64,000 nt of DNA from JAJNBA01 sp963842295 (lineage in GTDB: Bacteria > Actinomycetota > UBA4738 > HRBIN12), in contig CAWJFY010000007.1 in NCBI GenBank assembly GCA_963842295.1, forward strand, positions 351,194 through 415,193, written 5' to 3'. The position numbers were made by a program, and so were the translations under genes. Positions 59,707 through 64,000 of this stretch are shown in pieces. The notes under the pieces were generated by a model. It worked only from the letters and a program-made list of their open reading frames with translations. It had not been told where the DNA came from and did not search any database. The first letter of the stretch is position 1, and each line of letters begins with the position of its first letter.

Positions 59707-60258
59707 TCATGGAGTTGCGGCGGCCCGCTCGAGTGCCTCGAGGAGGACCTCGGCTTCGTATGAGTCGTCGTGGCGGACACCGTCGATGTAGAAGGTCGGC
59801 GTCCCGTTCACCCCGCTCCGCACTCCGCCCATGAAGTCCTCACGGACGCGCGCGGCGTGCACGTGCTCGGCCATCTCCTTGTCGAAGCGTTCCATGTCGA
59901 GTCCGAGCTCCTCCGCGTACGCATGGAGATCTTCGTCGGCAAGGTGACGCTGGCGCTCGTAGAGGAGGTCGTGCATCCGCCAGAACTCCCCCTGAGCATC
60001 CGCCGCCTCCGCCGCCTCCGCCGCGTGCTCGGCGTGCGGGTGCGAGGTCGAGATCGGGAAGTTGCGGAACACGAACCGCAGCCGATCCCCCATCCGGGCC
60101 TGCACGTCTTTGATGATCGGGTACGCCTCGCCGCAGTACGGGCACTCGTAGTCGCCGTACTGAACGAGCGTCACCGCCGCGGAGGCCGGTCCGCGCACGT
60201 GATCGCGCTCCTCGTCCACCGGGAGGGTGAGGGCTGCCTCCCATTCGGTTCTGCTCAT
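59707..60258 (-). CDS. DsbA/FrnE-like thioredoxin-fold disulphide oxidoreductase
   Basis: 183 residues without a signal peptide, so probably cytoplasmic. Active site CPYC at residues 39-42 (YGDYECPYCGEAYPII), the cis-Pro in NGTPTFYIDG, and a helical insertion rich in Ala/Glu/His. The ATG overlaps the peroxiredoxin stop by 4 nt (ATGA), so the two are coupled and may act together. Confidence 0.88.
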   Translation of the reverse strand: MSRTEWEAALTLPVDEERDHVRGPASAAVTLVQYGDYECPYCGEAYPIIKDVQARMGDRLRFVFRNFPISTSHPHAEHAAEAAEAADAQGEFWRMHDLLYERQRHLADEDLHAYAEELGLDMERFDKEMAEHVHAARVREDFMGGVRSGVNGTPTFYIDGVRHDDSYEAEVLLEALERAAATP

Positions 60259-60758
60259 GTGGTCTCCTCTCCGTTCAGCTCCTCCAGCGCGCGGAGGATG
60301 CCGTCGGCGCCGGGGTTCACCCCAACTGGGGAGACGTAACTCCACCGGATCACGCCGTCCGCGTCGACCACGAAGAGCGCCCGCTCGCTCGTCCCGGCCC
60401 CGTCGCGGTAGACGCGGAAGGCGCGTGCGACGTCACCCTTCGGCTCGAAATCGGCGAGCAGCGGGAAGTGCAGGTTGCGATCCTTGGCGAAGGCAAGGTG
60501 GCTCCAGGCGCTGTCCACAGAGATCGCGATGAGTTCGGCTCCGAACTTCTGGAACTCGGGGAGCACCGCTTGGTACAGACCCAACTGGTCGGAGCAGACG
60601 GGGCTCCAGTCCTCGGGGTAGAACACCAGGATCACGGGCTGTCCCCGGAAGTCGGAGAGCATGACCGTCTGATCCGGCGTCGCGAGCAGCTCGAAATCCG
60701 GGGCGCGACTCCCCGCCGGGAGCGGTGTGGCGTGGCGTGCGGCGTTTGCCTCGCTCAT
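60255..60758 (-). CDS. Peroxiredoxin of the AhpC/TSA family, 1-Cys
   Basis: 167 residues. Peroxidatic Cys55 in VFYPEDWSPVCSDQLGLYQ. There is no other cysteine, so it must be resolved by an external thiol. The following DsbA-like protein or mycothiol are candidates. ATG 60758; the upstream frame is not conserved. Confidence 0.9.
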   Translation of the reverse strand: MSEANAARHATPLPAGSRAPDFELLATPDQTVMLSDFRGQPVILVFYPEDWSPVCSDQLGLYQAVLPEFQKFGAELIAISVDSAWSHLAFAKDRNLHFPLLADFEPKGDVARAFRVYRDGAGTSERALFVVDADGVIRWSYVSPVGVNPGADGILRALEELNGEETT

Positions 60759-60804
60759 GATCCCTCCGCGTGATCGGTTCATGCAGCGTACCGGCGTTCG
60801 GCGT

Positions 60805-61248
60805 TCAGTCGTTCGGCTTCTTGGCCTGCAGCTCAGCGATCTGAGCACGAGCCGCAGCGACGAGCTCCTCGTTCGTGTTGGCGTGCCCGGCGAGTCCCCA
60901 CCCGCCGTCGGGTGCCTCCGTCAAGAGGACCCAGGTGCGCTCGGCGAGCGAGGGATCACCGGCGGCCTCAGCGACGAGCGCGGTGAGGCGGCTCACGACG
61001 GCGAGCTGCTTGTCACGATCGAGGGCGCTCGCGTTCGTGAGGACCTGGACCCGCACGTAGGTGCTGTCCCCGTCGACGTTCGAGAGGCCCGACGACGGCA
61101 GTTCGTGAACGAAGGCCGCAGTGTTCTTGCGGAACATCGGGATATCGGGCACCTGCTCGATCGTCATCAGTTCGGTAGCCAGCTTCTGAGCCAACGCATG
61201 CTGGTCACTGAACGTGCCGGCCGCCGCGTAAACATCGATCATCGGCAT
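60805..61248 (-). CDS. Tautomerase-superfamily protein
   Basis: 147 residues beginning MPMIDVYAAAGTFSDQHALA. After Met removal the N-terminal Pro is the expected catalytic base of the tautomerase superfamily. The length suggests two fused beta-alpha-beta units. The substrate is unknown. 46 nt downstream of nothing conserved; same strand as the redox pair. Confidence 0.78.
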   Translation of the reverse strand: MPMIDVYAAAGTFSDQHALAQKLATELMTIEQVPDIPMFRKNTAAFVHELPSSGLSNVDGDSTYVRVQVLTNASALDRDKQLAVVSRLTALVAEAAGDPSLAERTWVLLTEAPDGGWGLAGHANTNEELVAAARAQIAELQAKKPND

Positions 61249-61267
61249 GGTTCGTCCATCCTTTCTC

Positions 61268-61372
61268 TTACGCGATGTGGCTCGCGAGCTGGGTTCGCGA
61301 CTTCACATCGAGCTTCCGGAACACTTTCCCCAAGTGGTATTCGACCGTGCTCGGACTGATTCCCGTCGTGTG
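61268..61372 (-). pseudogene. Remnant of a LuxR-type HTH domain
   Basis: Only the last 34 codons are left: TGISPSTVEYHLGKVFRKLD and VKSRTQLASHIA, the second half of a LuxR/NarL DNA-binding domain. The frame upstream is unrelated and meets the 61402 gene. A decayed regulator, left after deletion. Confidence 0.65.
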
Positions 61373-61401
61373 ACCACGGAATGTGCGTGGAAGGTGGCGG
61401 C

Positions 61402-62049
61402 TTAGACGCCCGCGCGGGTGAAGGTCACGTGTGTGACCCCGCTGGGCGAGGAGGTGGCCTCGACCTGGTAGTCCTTCTCGACGCCCTCCAGTCCGTCCCA
61501 AAGCCGAACGCCGCGGCCGAGAAGGATGGGGACGACGACGGTGTGCATGTGATCCACAAGCCCCGCAGCGAGAAGGTCGCGGATCACGGTGGCGCCTCCA
61601 CCGATGCGCAGGTCCTGTCCGCCCGCAGCCTCCCGAGCGGTCTCAAGCGCTTCGACAGGCGACACGTCGAGGAAGTGGAACGTCGTCCCGCCTTCCATCT
61701 CGATCGGCGGACGCGTGTGATGGGTGAGGACGAAGACCGGTGTGTGGAACGGTGGATTGGGACCCCACCAGCCCTTCCACTCCCGGTCCTCGTGCCATCC
61801 TGGGTAGCCGAACTTCCCGGCACCCATGATTTCGGCGCCGATCCCGGGGTTGTGCAGCCGCGCGAAGGCGTCGTCGAGGCCGCGGGTGCCGCCGGGCTCG
61901 CCGACCATCTCGCGCCAATACCGGGTCGTGAACATCCATTCGTGCAGTCTTTCGCCGGCGTGGCCGAACGGTGCGTCGTGGCTCTGAGGTTCGCCGGTCC
62001 CGAAACCGTCGAGCGAGATGGAGAAGTTGTGGACGCGGACGATCGACAT
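61402..62049 (-). CDS. Dihydrofolate-reductase-family protein (RibD_C-like)
   Basis: 215 residues from an ATG with a GGAGGAG 8 nt upstream. SIVRVHNFSISLDGFGTGEP, FVLTHHTRPPIEMEGGTTFH and LRIGGGATVIRDLLAAGLVD are characteristic. A homologue of the 58855 gene but clearly diverged. Probable NAD(P)H-dependent reductase. Confidence 0.86.
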   Translation of the reverse strand: MSIVRVHNFSISLDGFGTGEPQSHDAPFGHAGERLHEWMFTTRYWREMVGEPGGTRGLDDAFARLHNPGIGAEIMGAGKFGYPGWHEDREWKGWWGPNPPFHTPVFVLTHHTRPPIEMEGGTTFHFLDVSPVEALETAREAAGGQDLRIGGGATVIRDLLAAGLVDHMHTVVVPILLGRGVRLWDGLEGVEKDYQVEATSSPSGVTHVTFTRAGV

Positions 62050-62265
62050 GGTTGCTGCTCCTCCGGATTCAGGGTTCACGTTTCCACAGGTTGAGTCGCA
62101 TCGTAGACGCCTGTGAAGACTGTGGACGACACCGAGCGCCAGGGTTGTGCACCAGCCAGCGGGACCTGCGCCCGGCTCCCGGCGGATACGCACCGTCACT
62201 GGTCCGGTTTCGGCGCCGTCCGTCAGCGGATCGACAACGGTGCCTCAGTCTTGAGTACACCCCTG

Positions 62266-62284
62266 AGTCAGTCAGTCAGTCAGT
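62266..62284. repeat. AGTC tetranucleotide microsatellite
   Basis: AGTC repeated 4.75 times, ending 4 nt from the encoded CCA of the first tRNA-Tyr. Rare in such GC-rich DNA and prone to slippage. The second tRNA-Tyr has a GGTTGG-rich run in the same place. The rest of 62050-62265 shows no gene. Confidence 0.9.
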
Positions 62285-62287
62285 GGT

Positions 62288-62391
62288 TGGTGGGAGGAGG
62301 AGGATTCGAACCTCCGTAGGCTTCGCCGGCGACTTTACAGGCCGCTCCCTTTGGCCACTCGGGCATCCTCCCGGGATCATCGCTGAGGATA
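62288..62391 (-). tRNA. tRNA-Tyr copy 1 (GTA anticodon) with -10 box
   Basis: The tRNA is 62288-62372, class II with a long variable arm and encoded 3' CCA. Acceptor GGGAGGA/TCCTCCC, anticodon arm GCGGC-CTGTAAA-GTCGC, T arm with GTTCGAATC. Extended -10 TTGC-TATCCT at 62386-62395. Divergent from yajQ. Confidence 0.96.
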
Positions 62392-62465
62392 GCAACCGGT
62401 GCGTCACGTCCGTGAAGCCGAGAGGCTCCGGGACGGCAGACCCCACTCCCTTCTAGGATTGGCTC

Positions 62466-62960
62466 ATGGCGAAGGATCAGTTCTCGTTCGATATCGTGTC
62501 GGAGGTGGACATGCAGGAGGTCCGCAACGCCGTCGACCAGGCGGCCCGCGAGATCTCCCAGCGGTTCGACTTCAAGGGCACGGGCACCTCCGTCTCTCTT
62601 GAAGGCGACAAGGTCGAGATGGCCGCCGGCACCGAGGACCGTCTGAAGGCCGCGTGGCAGGTGCTTCAGGAGAAAGCCGTGCGCCGCCAAGTCCCGCTGA
62701 AGTCGCTCCAGCCCGGGGAGACCCAGCAGGCTGCCAAGGGGACGGTTCGGCAGTCCGTCACGATCATCCAGGGCATCCCGGATGAGAAGGCGAAGCAGAT
62801 CTCCAAGTTCGTCCGGGGCACCGTCCCCAAGGCTCAGACACACATCCAGGGCTCGCAGCTGCGGGTCTCGGCGAAGTCGAAGGACGACCTCCAGACGGCG
62901 ATCCGCGCGGTCAAGGAGGAAGACTTCGGTCTCGCGCTGCAGTTCACGAACTATCGCTGA
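62466..62960 (+). CDS. yajQ: YajQ-family nucleotide-binding protein
   Basis: 164 residues, full length. AKDQFSFDIVSEVDMQEVRN, FDFKGTGTSVSLEGDK and the C-terminal EEDFGLALQFTNYR are canonical DUF520/YajQ. Family members bind RNA or c-di-GMP. TAGGAT lies 6 nt before the ATG without a ribosome binding site, so the mRNA may be leaderless. Confidence 0.95.
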   Translation: MAKDQFSFDIVSEVDMQEVRNAVDQAAREISQRFDFKGTGTSVSLEGDKVEMAAGTEDRLKAAWQVLQEKAVRRQVPLKSLQPGETQQAAKGTVRQSVTIIQGIPDEKAKQISKFVRGTVPKAQTHIQGSQLRVSAKSKDDLQTAIRAVKEEDFGLALQFTNYR

Positions 62961-63315
62961 ACGGCACCTCCCGTCGACCCGGCGCTTCAAGACGGACACT
63001 CGCGTAGCTCCGGTCGTCCGAGGAAGAGCCTATCCCGAAGTAGCACGAGGCGAACCGCCCCGCCTACGGCCCTCCAAAATCAAGCGGCGCCGACAGTGAA
63101 ATGACAACGATCACATTGGTGAATCCGCCCGACCTGACTGCAGCGTGCGTTGCCAAGCGGCAGAGGAAGATCGCTACAAATGTGGCCGTCCGAGGCGTTC
63201 GTCGACGGACGTCTCTCGGCCGACACGACCTGTCGCGCCGAAGGTCGCGGGTCCGGCGAGGTCTCCGAATGGTCGGCCGGTCGGTTGGTGAGTGGGTTGG
63301 TTGGTTGGTGGTGGG
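62961..63315. other. Spacer between the two tRNA-Tyr-yajQ units
   Basis: 355 nt without a supported gene. The last 25 nt are GGTTGG-rich (see 63292-63330). The middle shows no resemblance to the flanks of copy 1. Confidence 0.5.
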
Positions 63316-63330
63316 TGGTGGGAGGAGGAG
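63292..63330 (+). repeat. G-tract cluster next to tRNA-Tyr copy 2
   Basis: GTGGGTTGGTTGGTTGGTGG and three further GG/GGG tracts, merging into the tRNA 3' end. The (GGTT)n core is a classical two-tetrad G-quadruplex sequence. It lies on the template strand just past the tRNA. Confidence 0.7.
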
Positions 63331-63420
63331 GATTCGAACCTCCGTAGGCTACGCCGGCGATTTTACAGGCCGCTCCCTTTGGCCACTCGGGCATCCTCCC
63401 GGGAACACCGCTCGAGGATA
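63316..63420 (-). tRNA. tRNA-Tyr copy 2 (GTA anticodon) with -10 box
   Basis: The tRNA is 63316-63400. It differs from copy 1 at only two positions in my alignment (anticodon-stem G-T to A-T, and one base of the variable arm). Encoded CCA. Extended -10 TTGC-TATCCT at 63415-63424. Confidence 0.95.
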
Positions 63421-63491
63421 GCAACCACCGCTTCTGCCGGAGTCGGCGATCACCGGACGCATAGGACCGCCGGCCTTCTAGGATTGGGCGC

Positions 63492-63990
63492 ATGGCGAAG
63501 GACCAGTTCTCGTTCGACATCGTGTCGGAGGTCGACCTGCAGGAGGTCCGCAACGCCGTCGACCAGGCGGCGCGCAAGATCTCACAACGGTTCGACTTCA
63601 AGGGCACCGGCACCTCGGTCTCCCTAGAGAAACGAGAAGATCGAGATGGCAGCAGGCACGGAGGATCGGCTGAAGGCGGCATGGCAGGTGCTCCAGGAGA
63701 AGGCCGTCAAGCGACAGGTCCCACTGAAGTCGCTCAAGCCCGGACAGGTCGAGCAGGCCGCCAAGGGGACGGTACGGCAGACCATCGACGGGGGTCGGGG
63801 GGATCCCCGACGAGAAGGCCAAGGAGTACCTCCAAGTTCGTCCGCAACAGCGTTCCCAAGACGCAGACCCAGATTCCAGGGGTCTCCGATCGCGTGTCCT
63901 GCCAAGAAGAAGGACGACCTCCAGTCGGCGATCCGGGCCGTCAAGGAGGGGGACTTCGGTCTCGCGCTGCAATTCACGAACTATCGCTGA
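63492..63990 (+). pseudogene. yajQ: Second yajQ copy with several frameshifts
   Basis: Aligns end to end with 62466-62960 but is 4 nt longer. Single-base insertions are seen near 63629 (GAGAAACGAG), near 63800 (run of G), near 63824 (GAGTACCTCC) and near 63872 (CAGATTCCAG), with a further compensated change after it. Codon-level differences outside these sites are mostly synonymous or conservative, so the copy was under selection until recently, or the indels are sequencing errors. Confidence 0.85.
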
Positions 63991-64000
63991 ACGGCAGCAA

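Overview
The window is a high-GC stretch of an actinobacterial-type chromosome, probably from an uncultured, early-branching member of the Actinomycetota. The assignment rests on gene order and protein signatures: rplM-rpsI followed by glmM-glmS-acpS-nnr-alr-tsaEB-rimI-tsaD; rpmG-hadA-hadB next to tRNA-Trp-secE-nusG; a four-cysteine S14; actinobacterial-looking L3, S3 and NusG; GTG starts; many 1-4 nt stop/start overlaps. A species cannot be named from the sequence.

Layout. 1-10.0 kb (minus strand): cell-wall and tRNA-modification operon glmM-glmS-acpS-nnr-alr-hydrolase-udg-tsaE-tsaB-rimI-tsaD, with tsaD cut by the window edge and glmM carrying a frameshift. 10.05-11.0 kb: a small arsenic locus (arsR, arsC) with a 28-bp operator-like palindrome and a previously hidden 16-codon cysteine-rich ORF followed by a very strong hairpin. 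11.1-32.6 kb: ribosomal protein superoperons (rplM-rpsI; truA; infA-rpmJ-rpsM-rpsK-rpoA-rplQ; spc and S10 clusters with map, adk, secY; str operon rpsL-rpsG-fusA-tuf). rpsD is absent from its usual place before rpoA. 32.9-46.7 kb: rpoB-rpoC, a divergent DUF4012 gene, an XRE regulator, rplJL with an L10 leader RNA, rplKA, nusG, secE, tRNA-Trp. 46.9-52.7 kb: a coiled-coil protein, hadAB, a LuxR-type response regulator, rpmG, a second tuf, tRNA-Met, a rhomboid protease, tRNA-Thr. 52.7-62.1 kb: an accessory block of small enzymes and membrane proteins, gene remnants and G/T-rich spacers. 62.3-64.0 kb: a tandem duplication of tRNA-Tyr plus yajQ in which the second yajQ is frameshifted.

How it fits together. 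Most of the window makes the transcription and translation machinery, membrane insertion (SecY/SecE) and UDP-GlcNAc/D-Ala precursors. Several antibiotic targets have substitutions at known resistance positions: RpoB has Asn at the E. coli Ser531 position, S12 has Arg at the Lys88 position, and L11 has Thr in the thiostrepton-contact proline loop. The two EF-Tu copies are unusually diverged, about 90% identical by eye, and one lacks the conserved Cys of the DCPGH motif.

Best candidate for something undescribed: the locus at 10.05-10.23 kb. A peptide with three vicinal Cys pairs (MNDPCCPPDCCPPGCC) has a consensus ribosome binding site, starts next to an ArsR-type palindrome, and ends just before a 19-bp-arm hairpin that lies in front of glmM. 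It could be an arsenite-binding micropeptide or a cysteine-sensing leader that attenuates the glmM operon.
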